A stretch of 54,567 bases of DNA. It comes from Paracoccus maritimus. GTDB taxonomy: Bacteria > Pseudomonadota > Alphaproteobacteria > Rhodobacterales > Rhodobacteraceae. Positions 15,833 through 24,909 of this stretch are shown here, in pieces. The stretch spans positions 1-54,567 of the forward strand of contig NZ_JANAVZ010000013.1 in assembly GCF_025195095.1 (NCBI RefSeq). The letters are read 5' to 3'. The translations under genes were made by a program, and so were the position numbers. Below the pieces are notes generated by a model. That model was not told the DNA's origin, ran no database searches, and was given only the letters and a program-made list of their open reading frames with translations. Every line of letters starts with the position of its first letter. Positions within the stretch are counted from its first letter, which is position 1.

Positions 15833-18481
15833 TTACAGGGCGTCCATCACCTGCTCACGCACCTCCTTGGGATCACCGCGTTCCATCGTCGCCATGATGA
15901 ACACCGCCTTGCCCGCTGACGCTTTGGCCCACTGCTGGCCAATCAGCTCTTTCTCGCGGCTGTCGCGATTTTCTTCGGGTGAGCGGTCCCTGCCCTTGTA
16001 TTCGACCACCAGCAGACGGCCATCGTCCATGACCGCCACGAAATCCGGGTAAAACTTGTCGGTCGAGGTCGGCAGGGAGAACGAATTCGGATGCCTGCTG
16101 ACGTTGCGGGTCCAGTATTTCAGGCCCGGCAGAGCATCCAGCGCCAGGGCGCACTTGACCTCTTCACCGCCATCCTTGCTGTCGAAACTCGGCACCTCGT
16201 CCGGCCCCATGAAGTGGTGCTTGAACTTGTACATGCCGCGATACCTAGGCACGTCGAAATACATCTCGTCGAAGAACCGGATGCCATCATCGAAAGACAC
16301 TGCGACGCGCGCCTCGGGGCCGAACAGATTCATCTGGTAAACCTTGTCGCGCTCCATCTGGCGAAAGCCCTGGATCTTCTCGTTCAGCTTGCGCGCCAGG
16401 ATGAATTTGCAGCGCATGAGCTGCGACAGGGGGATGTCCCGGTCGCGGGTCAAGTGGGTGACGACATCACTCAGCCAGGACAGAAGCTCCGCCTGGCCGA
16501 TCCATTGATCGCGCACCTTCCCGTCAAGCCAGCGTACCAGCGCATTCGGCGTCCAGTCGTCCACGTCGATATCCAGCGAAAGCTGCTCGGAACTGTCCGC
16601 CGCCGAGATCGACAGGCGATTGCCGTCGAGGTCGATCTCGAAGGTGTTCGTGGTTTCCACGATATCGAACTCGGCCTTGGTCAGCCGCGCCGGATGATCG
16701 GCCAGTGACCAGTCGTGATATTCCATCAGAATATCGGTATCACCAAAGACCAGCTCGCCCTGCACATGCGCCATCAGCCGCGGCACGGTGAATTCCTCGC
16801 CCAGATGGGCGGGGGCCAGGTCGTCGGAGTGCCTGGCCTTGAACTCAGCCAGCTTCTCGCGCAGCACGCCATGCAGGCGCGCAGGCGCCATCTGGAACAG
16901 GCGCTCTTCGTCTTTGGGCTTAGGCACGCCGGTGAACTCGATCCGGGTCCTGCCGTCATCGCCTGCCGAGACCTTGATCTTGCCCGGCGCGACAATATTG
17001 ATCTCGCGGCGCTCCTCCTCGGACGCATCCAGCTCGACCGTCATTGTGGCTCTGGGACGCGAATGCCGCCCGAAGAGGCCATCATCCAGCCCCGGCTGCT
17101 CGGCCTCGATATTGGCCTCGGCCTCGCTTTCCTCGAACCCCATATCGACCAGCTTGTCGCGCAGGCTGACGGCGGCCTCAGAGAAATGCTTTGACACCAG
17201 CTTGGCGTAGGATTTGTTCAGCGCCGGTTCCTTGCGTTTTTTCGCATAGGGCATCCGCAGCACACGGCCCAAAAGCTGTTCGGCATCCGTCGAACTCCGG
17301 ATATTGGCCAGCGAGCAGAACACATAGGCAAACGAACAATCCCAGCCTTCCTTCAGCGCCTCGATGGTGATGACATACTCAATCGGGCAATCGGGCTTGA
17401 ACAGGTCGATCCCGTCCAGATCGCGCTGCGCGCCGGTCGCCACAGCAATTTTGGCCGGGTCGATATTTTCATTGTCGATCAGGTGCTGTTTCAGCACATC
17501 GACCGTGACTTCCTCGCCCTTCTTCTGCGCCTGGAACAGCACGATGGGGCGGATATAGCCCTCACGGTCGCGATCCGCATGTTCCTGCAACTCGGCCCGC
17601 TTCAGGATGGCCGAATTCACCGCCCCCTGCCACGTCTCGGCCTCGTCCAGCACCACGGGCATCTTTATCATCTCTTCATCCTTCAGCTCTTGGGCTGTCA
17701 CGGAATGAAGGATGTTGTTGAATCCCTTGGGCGTGGCGGTGAATTCGATCAGGGCGCTCGGGTTGATCCGCTCATAGACATCCTGGCTCAGGCTTGTGCC
17801 CGCCTTGTGCGCCTCGTCCATGATGACCAGCGGGCGGTGCAGATGCATCAGGTTGGCAAAGCTGAAACGAATGTCACCCTTCATCGGGCCATCGTCATTG
17901 CGCTCCAGCCCCGGCGCATTGGGCGAGACAGTCGAAAAATGCCCCTCCAGCATCTCGTGATGGGCATAGACCTTGCGCCCGTCGGTGTTGCTGACGCGCA
18001 GCGTCTGGATCGTGCCGACCACGACACAGAGGTTCGAGCGCAGGTCATGCGGCGTAATCTGGGTGAAATCACCAATGTCGAACACGCGCACGCGGCCCTC
18101 GAACGCCTCGTCCAGCACCTGCCGATACGGGTGGCGCGGGTTCTTCAGGGCCTCTGCGGTTTGCAGGCGGATGGTATTTGTCGGCACCAGCCACAGCACC
18201 AGCGGGAAATCCTTTTCGACCCAGGCATCCTTGGCCACGGTGATGGAATGCGCCGCGAGGATCGTCTTGCCGCCGCCGGTGGGCAAGCGCAGGCAGACGT
18301 AAGGAACATCGGGCAGGGTCTTGATCGGCTTGTAGCCCGCCGCGTAACCCTTCAACCGCTTGGCTAGTTCCGGTTCTGCCGTGATCGCCTCATAGGCCGG
18401 TTTGGGGCCGGTAATCCGCGCCTCTTCAAAGAATTTCCGCAGCGTGGCGAGCGAGGCTTTCTGATACTCCTTCAGCTTCAT
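15833..18481 (-). CDS. res: Type III restriction enzyme Res subunit
   Basis: An 882-residue superfamily 2 helicase fused to a nuclease, the DNA-translocating and cleaving subunit of a type III system. Motif I is LPTGGGKT near residue 67-74, motif II is MDEAHKAG near 222, SAT-like motif III is EFTATPKG, and motif VI is QLLGRVLRMPY. The C-terminus carries a PD-(D/E)xK nuclease, FYPDFVAVMDDGRLLVVEYKG, near residue 825. The ATG overlaps the mod stop by 4 bp. The enzyme needs the Mod subunit for specificity. Confidence 0.92.
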   Translation of the reverse strand: MKLKEYQKASLATLRKFFEEARITGPKPAYEAITAEPELAKRLKGYAAGYKPIKTLPDVPYVCLRLPTGGGKTILAAHSITVAKDAWVEKDFPLVLWLVPTNTIRLQTAEALKNPRHPYRQVLDEAFEGRVRVFDIGDFTQITPHDLRSNLCVVVGTIQTLRVSNTDGRKVYAHHEMLEGHFSTVSPNAPGLERNDDGPMKGDIRFSFANLMHLHRPLVIMDEAHKAGTSLSQDVYERINPSALIEFTATPKGFNNILHSVTAQELKDEEMIKMPVVLDEAETWQGAVNSAILKRAELQEHADRDREGYIRPIVLFQAQKKGEEVTVDVLKQHLIDNENIDPAKIAVATGAQRDLDGIDLFKPDCPIEYVITIEALKEGWDCSFAYVFCSLANIRSSTDAEQLLGRVLRMPYAKKRKEPALNKSYAKLVSKHFSEAAVSLRDKLVDMGFEESEAEANIEAEQPGLDDGLFGRHSRPRATMTVELDASEEERREINIVAPGKIKVSAGDDGRTRIEFTGVPKPKDEERLFQMAPARLHGVLREKLAEFKARHSDDLAPAHLGEEFTVPRLMAHVQGELVFGDTDILMEYHDWSLADHPARLTKAEFDIVETTNTFEIDLDGNRLSISAADSSEQLSLDIDVDDWTPNALVRWLDGKVRDQWIGQAELLSWLSDVVTHLTRDRDIPLSQLMRCKFILARKLNEKIQGFRQMERDKVYQMNLFGPEARVAVSFDDGIRFFDEMYFDVPRYRGMYKFKHHFMGPDEVPSFDSKDGGEEVKCALALDALPGLKYWTRNVSRHPNSFSLPTSTDKFYPDFVAVMDDGRLLVVEYKGRDRSPEENRDSREKELIGQQWAKASAGKAVFIMATMERGDPKEVREQVMDAL

Positions 18482-20016
18482 TTGCGCGCCTTCACATCAT
18501 AGGGGGTTTGTTTGAATTCGATCTGTTCGGCCTTCAATGTTGCGTCAGACAGCGCCGTGCGTTCACCGTAGACGGTCAGGGGGCCGGTGAAATCGCCCAT
18601 GGCGGCGCGGATTGCGGCCAGCGTCTTTCGGGTCAGCACGTTGCCGCCAGACGCCGATTTGTCGCCAAGGATTCCGTTATAGAGCAACGCATAGCCCTTG
18701 CCCCCCTGCGCCCCAAGGAAGGGGGTCAGGGGCTGCGGCTGCGTCCATGGGCTGCCGGTTTCTGAAAACCAGATATGGGCGGCCAGCACGGGAAAGCGGA
18801 TATCGGGCTGGATCTGACCATCTTCGGTAAAGACCGGCGGGCCAAGGCGATAAAAGCGAAAGCCGCCGCCGCCTTGCCAGTTCTGCGCCTTGGAAATCCC
18901 GCCCTGTTCGCCGTCCACCACCTTTTGCAGACGCGGCGCGCAATGGGTGACGGCGTGGTCCCCCATCTCGATCCCGATATAGCGCCGCCCCATCTTTTGT
19001 GCCACGGCAGCCGTGGTGCCCGAGCCAAGGAAGCTGTCGAGCACGAGGTCGCCGGGGTTGGTGGCGATGTGGAGGATGCGCTGAAGCAGCCTCTCGGGTT
19101 TTGGCGTATCGAATACGGCTTCGCCAAAGAGCTTAACCGTCTCTTTCTTCGCTTCATCGTTGGTTCCTGCGTCGCTCGCCAACCAAAGCGTGTTAGGCGT
19201 CAGGCCCGCTTTGGCTTCTGAAAGAAACTTCTTTTGACGCGGCGCATTCTGTCCGCTTGTGCCAAACCAAACGCGATTGTCGGCAATTTTTTCTTGCATG
19301 ACTGGCCAAGTGTAGAGCCAGCAACGTCCATTCGGCAGTTGGTGGACCTTTCCACTCGGAGCAACAAACTCATAGAATTGATCCTTGGTGCCGTGCCCTC
19401 CTTGGGCGTTCAACGAAACCGATTGCCAAGGGCCGCGGGGATCATTGTCTGGGTTCGAATATCTGGCCCTGACTTCATCTGAGAGAGGAAGGTCATTTCG
19501 TGAAGCACCAAATTTTTCGGTGTCCTTGCAATACAGTAAGACACGCTCGCAGTCTTCCGAGAACACTTTTCGGTTTTCCCGAGTTGTCCGCTGCTGCCAA
19601 GTGATCGTGGTGACGAAGCGCCTTCGCCCAAACACCTCATCCATGACGACCTTAAGGTAATGGCCTTCCCGGTCATCAATGCTCACCCAGATCGAGCCAT
19701 CCTCTGCCAGCAGTTCCCGCAGCAGTTCCAGCCGGGGCCACATCATGGCCAGCCATTGGGAATGCTCAAGATTGTCGTCGTAATGCTCGAACGCCGATCC
19801 GGTGTTATAGGGCGGGTCGATATAGATGCATCTCACCTGACCCGCGTAATAGGGCAGCAGGGCCTTCAACGCCTCAAGGTTATCGCCCTGGATCAGCATA
19901 TTGCCCGCGTCCCGGTCGCCATAGCCCAGCCCCGGCACCTCCTCCAACAGGCGGTAAGGCACACTCTCGGCGGCGCGCACATCGTCGTCTCGGGTCAGCC
20001 ATCGAAGGGTGGGCAT
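18478..20016 (-). CDS. mod: Type III DNA methyltransferase Mod subunit
   Basis: A 512-residue adenine-N6 methyltransferase of the beta class: motif IV DPPYNTGSAF near residue 92 comes before motif I LDSFLGSGTTAAVAQ near 335. The region between them is the target-recognition domain. It modifies the site that Res would cut and supplies specificity. Upstream the frame is followed by a non-coding stretch with repeat B. The res gene overlaps its stop codon, so the two are translated together. Confidence 0.93.
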   Translation of the reverse strand: MPTLRWLTRDDDVRAAESVPYRLLEEVPGLGYGDRDAGNMLIQGDNLEALKALLPYYAGQVRCIYIDPPYNTGSAFEHYDDNLEHSQWLAMMWPRLELLRELLAEDGSIWVSIDDREGHYLKVVMDEVFGRRRFVTTITWQQRTTRENRKVFSEDCERVLLYCKDTEKFGASRNDLPLSDEVRARYSNPDNDPRGPWQSVSLNAQGGHGTKDQFYEFVAPSGKVHQLPNGRCWLYTWPVMQEKIADNRVWFGTSGQNAPRQKKFLSEAKAGLTPNTLWLASDAGTNDEAKKETVKLFGEAVFDTPKPERLLQRILHIATNPGDLVLDSFLGSGTTAAVAQKMGRRYIGIEMGDHAVTHCAPRLQKVVDGEQGGISKAQNWQGGGGFRFYRLGPPVFTEDGQIQPDIRFPVLAAHIWFSETGSPWTQPQPLTPFLGAQGGKGYALLYNGILGDKSASGGNVLTRKTLAAIRAAMGDFTGPLTVYGERTALSDATLKAEQIEFKQTPYDVKARK

Positions 20017-20621
20017 CTGCTCGGGTCTCGTTCATTCCTGGGCGGATAAAATCCGCGATGGGCAAGATAACCGCTGGATGCGGCAGCATCACGCAATGCG
20101 GAGATGCCCCTCGCTTTAGACTCAATTTGCGGCTGAAGGTCCACCTGATGACGACAAATCGCGCGCGGCGCACCGACCGACTATTTGCTCTCTGAATTCC
20201 TGGATCTCCTCCTGTGACCCTGTGTCGTTGCCATAGAGTGATTTCGGGAAGCAGCGTTATGGGGTCGCCCTGTCGGGCCGCGCTCCCGGCTCCGGCCTCA
20301 CGGCCTCCGCCCGAGCTGATCGGGTCGCTGCGCGCGGCTGCGGCATCCGGCTGAATGTCTCGTCCCAAGCCATCCCCCCGAACCCCGGTCCTGCGCGCCC
20401 TGCCCCGACGATCTCGCCCTGGCGGGCGGGACCGCTGACGCAGGCGCAAGGCGCTGAGCGAGACAGTATGGATCGAGCGAAGCGCCGGGTTCAGAACCGA
20501 AAAACGAATAACGCGAAACGCGGAACGGGTTTTGGCGCCCGCAGCGATCTGCTGATGGCGGATAGCAGGTGGCGAATGGCGGACGGCAATCGGCCAACTG
20601 GGGCGACGGGCAATAGGACAG
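20017..20621. other. Non-coding region after repeat boundary of the RM cassette
   Basis: About 600 bp with direct repeat B at 20264-20344. Open frames here are short and Arg-rich, typical of GC-rich non-coding DNA. Part of 20355-20410 (CTCGTCCC...GGTCCTG...GCCCTGCCCCG) resembles 34966-35010, another leading-region spacer. No gene is supported. Confidence 0.5.
20264..20344. repeat. Direct repeat B flanking the restriction-modification cassette
   Basis: The counterpart of 15474-15568, lacking the 14-bp tandem duplication seen there. The pair encloses about 4.7 kb with the dinB fragment, res and mod, so homologous recombination between them could remove or insert the module. Confidence 0.7.
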
Positions 20622-21010
20622 ACGCGACCCGCGCGAGGGCGCGGGCCATGATGGGCTGAGGACGTGCCGGGGGATCGACGCAGGCTGCGCCCGCGCTCAC
20701 CCCCGTCCCGACGATCTTTCCCTTTCCTTTGTCCGCCACGCATCCGGTTGGATGCCGGTCAAGGGGCCAGCGCCGCGCGTGCCGCGCGTCGTCGTCCAGG
20801 CGGGCCGTGTCCTCGGCTGCGCCTGCGGGCCGCACCACCCCGCCTTCCCGACCCCGTGACAGTCATCCCCCCGGCCGCGGGCAGGGCTGCGCCCTCCCCG
20901 CTTTGCCGTCCGAAAGGCATGGGGCCTTTCGACGACAAGCAGAGAGGTCTCGCCCATCGGCGGAAAGCAGGCACCAAGCCCGCGCCGCCCGTCGCAAAAG
21001 AAGGACGATG
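20622..21010 (+). repeat. Leading-region element, copy 1
   Basis: The first of three ~380-bp near-identical elements (others at 35752-36139 and 39082-39455). The core at 20799-20844 has arms GGCGGG and CCCGCC enclosing a conserved ~34-base segment that includes CCTCGGCTGCGCCTGCGGGC. The end of the element supplies the ribosome site (GAAGGA) for the DUF3768 gene at 21014. Frames open through it on both strands are side effects of composition. The element is a likely promoter/leader unit. Confidence 0.85.
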
Positions 21011-21013
21011 CCC

Positions 21014-21487
21014 ATGTTGGCCGAAGATAGCTTTGCCGTGGATTTCAGCTGCACCACCTGCGGCAAGATCATCAATGCCCTGACCTGCCCGAGCCATTGC
21101 CCGCAATGTCAGACCGCCGCGCCCGATCACGGTTTCCCGACCGCCGAGGCCGTGACAATCGCGGAACAGAACGACCGTTTTCGCGCGGGGCTGACCAAGG
21201 GGAACGCAAGCGATCTGCGCGGCCAGGTTGTCGTGACCTCTGCCGTCAACGCCATGGGGCGGGATTTCGTGACCGCCGCGCTGATGGCGGTGGCCGGGGA
21301 TAGCACGTTCACCCCGGACAATGATCCTTACGGGGATCATGGGTTCGGCACCGTCACCGTGCTGACCCTCAAGCTGTTCTGGAAGATCGACCTTTACGAC
21401 GAGGAACTGGTTTACGGCTCGCCCGCACCGGCCAACCCCGCCGTCACCCGGCGCGTCCTGACCATCATGTTCCCCTCCGATTACTGA
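21014..21487 (+). CDS. DUF3768 family protein
   Basis: A 157-residue protein. The N-terminal part has two CxxC pairs (CTTCGK and CPSHCPQC), a likely zinc ribbon. The remainder carries the DUF3768 signature DNDPYGDHGFG, then KLFWKIDLYD and RVLTIMFPSDY at the C-terminus. ATG 21014 is preferred because GAAGGA lies about 8 bases upstream; ATG 21008 is in frame but too close. DUF3768 proteins are common in alphaproteobacterial plasmid leading regions; their function is unknown. It follows leading-region element copy 1. Confidence 0.8.
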   Translation: MLAEDSFAVDFSCTTCGKIINALTCPSHCPQCQTAAPDHGFPTAEAVTIAEQNDRFRAGLTKGNASDLRGQVVVTSAVNAMGRDFVTAALMAVAGDSTFTPDNDPYGDHGFGTVTVLTLKLFWKIDLYDEELVYGSPAPANPAVTRRVLTIMFPSDY

Positions 21488-21555
21488 TCCGTGATCCCGG
21501 CCCGCGTCATGCGTCCCGCGCGGGCCGGTCAACTGCCACGGCAACCGGAAAGGAG

Positions 21556-21675
21556 GTGAGAACAACGAACCAATGGCTTGAGCAGCGCATCGCGGAAGCG
21601 TGGGCGCTTATCAGGAAGGGCGGTCCCTCGGCAAAGATCGGCCGCGCCTTCCTGAACCAGCACGGGGTCATCTGA
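21556..21675 (+). CDS. Possible 39-residue peptide
   Basis: A short frame from GTG 21556 (VRTTNQWLEQRIAEAWALIR) to the TGA at 21673-21675. A strong AGGAGG (21551-21556) is present but touches the GTG, so the true start may be a non-standard codon downstream. The peptide is amphipathic and looks protein-like. It lies between the DUF3768 and ParB-like genes. Confidence 0.3.
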   Translation: MRTTNQWLEQRIAEAWALIRKGGPSAKIGRAFLNQHGVI

Positions 21676-21749
21676 CCCTCACGCCTCACCCTCCCCAGGG
21701 TGAGGCATCGATAACACGAAACCCCTGTCGCAAACAAGGAAAAGACCCC

Positions 21750-23600
21750 ATGAAACAAGGTGCCATCACCACCGCCCCGATCCAGTATTTCCCGCTGGAC
21801 GCGCTCTATCTCTCGGACATGAACCCACGGCAGGACGTCGATGCCGACCGCATCGACCTGCTGGCCGACAGCATCGTGGCCGTGGGCCTGTTGCAGAACC
21901 TCGCGGGACTTGCCGACGAGGTCGGAAATGTCGGGATCGTCGCGGGCGGTCGCCGCCTGCGCGCCCTGATCCGCGCCACCGAGAAACACGCCGACCTGCT
22001 GGACCGCCGCCCGGAACTGGCGGAAATCCCCGTCCGGCTCGCCCCCGACGCGGCCACCGCGCGGGCATGGGCCAGCGTCGAGAACGCGGCCCGCGAGGAT
22101 TTGCACCCCGCCGATGAAATCCGCGCCTATGGCCGGATGGCCGACACCGGCAGCGATGTGCCGACCATCGCCCGCGTGTTCGCTGTGACCGAGGCGCATG
22201 TTTACCGCCGCCTTGCGCTCGCGGCCCTGCCCGCCCCGATCCTCGATGCGCTGAAAGCGGGCGAGATCACCCTTGAGGCCGCGAAATGCTTCACCGTGGC
22301 CCAGGACGAAGCCCTTGCGCTCGATATTCTGGACCGGCTGCGCGGGCAGGACGTGTCGGCGCACCGCCTGAAACAGCTTCTGCAACCCGAAGCGATCCGC
22401 GACACCGACCGCCGCGCCGTCTATGTCGGGCTTGCCGCCTATGAAGGCGCAGGCGGCACCATCACCCGCGACCTGTTCGCAAACGAGGTGTTTCTGGGCG
22501 ATGGCGCGCTGCTGGACCGGCTCTTTGCCGAGAAACTGGCGATGGACGCCGAGGCCATCGGCCATGGCTGGACATGGGTCGAGACCAGCGCGGAGTCGTG
22601 GATCAGCTATGATGTGACCTCGAAACTGGACCGCATTTACCGGATCGAGGGCGAACTGTCCGAGGAACAGGTCGAGCGTTATGACGAACTGTCGGAACTG
22701 GCCGAGGCCGAGGCGCTGGACGCGGAAGGACAGGCCGAACTCGATGCGCTGGACGCCATTGACCAAGGCGATTTCACCGACGCGCAGCGCGACCATGCGG
22801 GACTGTTCATCTTCGTGGACAGTCGGGGGCAACTGACCGTGCAGGCCGCCTATGTCCGGGCCGAGGACCGCGAGGCCGCGATTGCAGCGGAGGTGCTGAC
22901 CGGCTTTGCCGCCCGGAGCCGCGACGGCAGCGCCGCCGATGCCGCCCCGAAATCGCCCATCAGCAACGCGCTGCGCGACGATCTGGGCCGGGTGGCGCAG
23001 GGCGCGCGGCAGAACGCGGCGCTGCGCGATCCCGAACTGCTGATCGACCTGCTGGCCTATCAGGTGAGCCACGGGCTTGCATGGCGCAAGCCGTTCGGAC
23101 TTTCGACCGAGGACGTGCCGACCTGGCCGACCACCGAGGCCGAGGGATATGCGCTGGACGACCGCCTGACCGCCAACCCGCCGAGGGACATGCACGGCAA
23201 GGACCTCGCCAAATCCTTCCGCGCCTTCCGTGCCAAGGGGGCCGAGCATGTTCGGGGCGAGTTGGTGCGGATGCTGGCCGCGCATTACCGGGGCGGGTCC
23301 GATGAACTGGCCGCGCTGATCGACAAGGAGACGAAGCCCGCGATCCGCGAGGTCTGGACGCCCACCGCCGCGAATTTCTTTTCCCGCGTCGGAGGCCCAT
23401 ACCTCAACGACCTGTGGTGCGATCTGCTGGACCTCGCCACCGATCACCCCACCGCCACCAGCTTCGCCAAGCTGAAAAAGGGCGAGAAGGCGGCAAAGCT
23501 GGAAACACTGTTCAGCGATGCCGACACGCGCAAGGCGCTCGGGATCACCGAGGCGCAGGAGGCCCACATCGCGGCATGGCTGCCCGAGGGCATGGCCTGA
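21750..23600 (+). CDS. Large ParB-like leading-region protein
   Basis: A 616-residue protein with an N-terminal ParB/Srx-type domain (about residues 10-110: NPRQDVDADRIDLLADSI, VAGGRRLRALIRA) and a KorB-like helix-turn-helix (TIARVFAVTEAHVYRRLALA, about 155-175). A long acidic and helical C-terminal region follows. This size and layout match the large ParB-domain proteins of conjugative leading regions (such as YubM of F-like plasmids) rather than a partition ParB. ATG 21750 is chosen over an upstream frame running through non-coding DNA. It may bind or process incoming DNA. Confidence 0.8.
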   Translation: MKQGAITTAPIQYFPLDALYLSDMNPRQDVDADRIDLLADSIVAVGLLQNLAGLADEVGNVGIVAGGRRLRALIRATEKHADLLDRRPELAEIPVRLAPDAATARAWASVENAAREDLHPADEIRAYGRMADTGSDVPTIARVFAVTEAHVYRRLALAALPAPILDALKAGEITLEAAKCFTVAQDEALALDILDRLRGQDVSAHRLKQLLQPEAIRDTDRRAVYVGLAAYEGAGGTITRDLFANEVFLGDGALLDRLFAEKLAMDAEAIGHGWTWVETSAESWISYDVTSKLDRIYRIEGELSEEQVERYDELSELAEAEALDAEGQAELDALDAIDQGDFTDAQRDHAGLFIFVDSRGQLTVQAAYVRAEDREAAIAAEVLTGFAARSRDGSAADAAPKSPISNALRDDLGRVAQGARQNAALRDPELLIDLLAYQVSHGLAWRKPFGLSTEDVPTWPTTEAEGYALDDRLTANPPRDMHGKDLAKSFRAFRAKGAEHVRGELVRMLAAHYRGGSDELAALIDKETKPAIREVWTPTAANFFSRVGGPYLNDLWCDLLDLATDHPTATSFAKLKKGEKAAKLETLFSDADTRKALGITEAQEAHIAAWLPEGMA

Positions 23601-23672
23601 TAACAGCGGGGCGCGCGCGCGATGATCGCGCGCCCCGATCCCGGCAACCCGGATTCAGAAAGGACGGCACAG

Positions 23673-23906
23673 ATGGACTATGCACGGGAAAAATTATGGC
23701 ACGGGCTTTCCTGCCCCTGCGGCGGGGGCTACCGCGTCGGCCATGCCATCGGGTGCGAATACGCAACCGCCAAAGACAATCTTGGCCAACTGGAGTCTGA
23801 TCTGGCGCGCGCGGTGGTCCACGGCGACCATGCCGAAGCCGCCGATCTGCGTCGCATCAGGGCCGGGATCGAGGCCGTCGCCGCACGAACCGCCACGGGA
23901 GGCTGA
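23673..23906 (+). CDS. Small hypothetical protein
   Basis: A 77-residue protein from ATG 23673, with AAGGA before it. A CPCGGGYRVGHAIGC segment gives three Cys and a His, a possible metal site. The C-terminal half is a helix with regular hydrophobic spacing (NLGQLESDLARAVV). It lies between the ParB-like gene and a basic protein, all on the plus strand with short gaps, so it is probably in one operon. I do not recognise it. Confidence 0.65.
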   Translation: MDYAREKLWHGLSCPCGGGYRVGHAIGCEYATAKDNLGQLESDLARAVVHGDHAEAADLRRIRAGIEAVAARTATGG

Positions 23907-23909
23907 CCC

Positions 23910-24326
23910 GTGCGCTTCATCCGATCGGCCCGTCACCCCTTTACCGACACCGCCCGCAAGCGGGCCGCGCTGGCCCGCAGACAGACAGCCGACCGGGACG
24001 CCCTGCCGCTCTTTGCCGCCGAGATCGCGGCCCGGCAGAAAAGCCCCGATGATGTGATGCAGGCGCGCGCGAATGCCTGGGCGGCGCACGAGGACCGCAG
24101 CCGCCAGCGCCGCGCCGATCAGTGGCGGCGTGCCCGCCGCCTGATCGACGCCATGCCACCACGGCAGCGGCGCAAGGTCCGGGCGGCATGGGACGGCGCA
24201 CCCTATCCCGCCGATCCGGTCTATCTGCTGGATTTCCTGCACAGTCTTGAGACCGGGCGCATCGCCCTCGATGCCCTGCCCTTCACCCTGCGGCGCGTGA
24301 ACCCGCGCGGTCATGCGATCGCCTGA
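23910..24326 (+). CDS. Basic hypothetical protein
   Basis: A 138-residue, strongly Arg-rich protein that starts with GTG 23910, 3 bp after the previous stop. Most of the sequence is predicted helical. A conserved-looking end, YPADPVYLLDFLHSLETGRI, follows a basic helix (QRRKVRAAW). The charge suggests nucleic-acid binding. It is in the leading-region operon after the ParB-like gene. The family is unknown. Confidence 0.6.
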   Translation: MRFIRSARHPFTDTARKRAALARRQTADRDALPLFAAEIAARQKSPDDVMQARANAWAAHEDRSRQRRADQWRRARRLIDAMPPRQRRKVRAAWDGAPYPADPVYLLDFLHSLETGRIALDALPFTLRRVNPRGHAIA

Positions 24327-24331
24327 AAAAC

Positions 24332-24354
24332 GGCGGCGGGAGTCACCCGCCGCC
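24332..24354 (+). terminator. Perfect GC hairpin
   Basis: GGCGGCGGG (24332-24340) pairs with CCCGCCGCC (24346-24354) around 5 bases, just after the stop at 24326. There is no T run, so it may be an attenuator or an mRNA stabiliser rather than a full terminator. Confidence 0.45.
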
Positions 24355-24379
24355 AGTCCAACAGGGAGGTTTGTTCAAT

Positions 24380-24487
24380 ATGTCTGACTGCACGACACAT
24401 CGCCATCCTTTTTTTGCCGTCCCCTGTCCGACCTGTCAGGCGAGTGTCGGCGCGTGTATCCGCCCGCGCGGACGCTATCGCGACTGA
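24380..24487 (+). CDS. 35-residue zinc-finger-like peptide
   Basis: ATG 24380 follows AGGGAGGT at a 9-base distance. The peptide contains VPCPTCQASVGACIRPRG, a CxxC-Gx-C layout seen in small plasmid and phage zinc-binding proteins, preceded by CTTHRHP. It ends at 24487 immediately before a tandem hairpin terminator. The ribosome site and Cys pattern support a real gene despite its length. Confidence 0.55.
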   Translation: MSDCTTHRHPFFAVPCPTCQASVGACIRPRGRYRD

Positions 24488-24499
24488 GCCTTACGCTTT

Positions 24500-24548
24500 C
24501 CTTCTGCGACGAAGGTTGACTGGCCCCGCCTCGTGCGGGGTTCTTTTT
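24500..24548 (+). terminator. Tandem hairpin terminator
   Basis: The first stem, CCTTC-TGCGAC-GAAGG (24500-24515), is identical to the one at 38284-38299. It is followed by CCCCGC-CTCGT-GCGGGG (24524-24540) and TTCTTTTT. This is a strong rho-independent terminator for the operon that begins at 21014. Confidence 0.8.
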
Positions 24549-24909
24549 GTGACGAGGCAGGAATTGCCCTGTCCTGCCCTCGGCAGAACGCCGGGAGACA
24601 GGACAGGCCCGGCGCTTCGCGCCGAGCCGCGCCCCTTGGCGCGGCAGCGACAGCCAACCGGCGCAACAATCGTGCCTGGCTGTTAACCCGGCCGAACCTC
24701 GGCCGGGGCCAGGCCGCACCACCCCACACGGTCTCTGGAGTCTCCCACACGGGTCAAGGACGGCGCCGCGCCGAAGGGGCGCGGCTTGCAAGCGCCCGTG
24801 CCGGGCGTCCCTGACCTCGCGTGCCTGAATCCTCCGACCGCGCAGGGCGGGCGATATGCCTTCTCCGGGACGCGGCAATCACCTATATTGAAACCAAGGA
24901 GCTATACAC
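24549..24909. other. Structured leader with a degenerate leading-region core
   Basis: About 360 bp rich in stems (CCCGGCCG/CGGCCGGG near 24687-24707, GCGCCGCGCC near 24763). Bases about 24696-24725 (ACCTCGGCCGG...GGCCGCACCACC) resemble the core of the three leading-region elements and lie about 185 bp before the next start, a spacing like theirs. No gene is supported. Confidence 0.45.

Noticed and set aside
19880..20743. Minus-strand frame of 287 codons reaching into mod
   Set aside because: It overlaps the true mod start in another frame and reads the repeat-rich spacer.
21507..23567. Minus-strand open frame of 686 codons
   Set aside because: Antisense to the ParB-like gene, which has recognisable motifs and a start with context.
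21750..23600. Plasmid partition protein ParB
   Set aside because: Twice the usual length, no adjacent parA, and a leading-region setting; more like the large ParB-domain proteins of conjugative plasmids.
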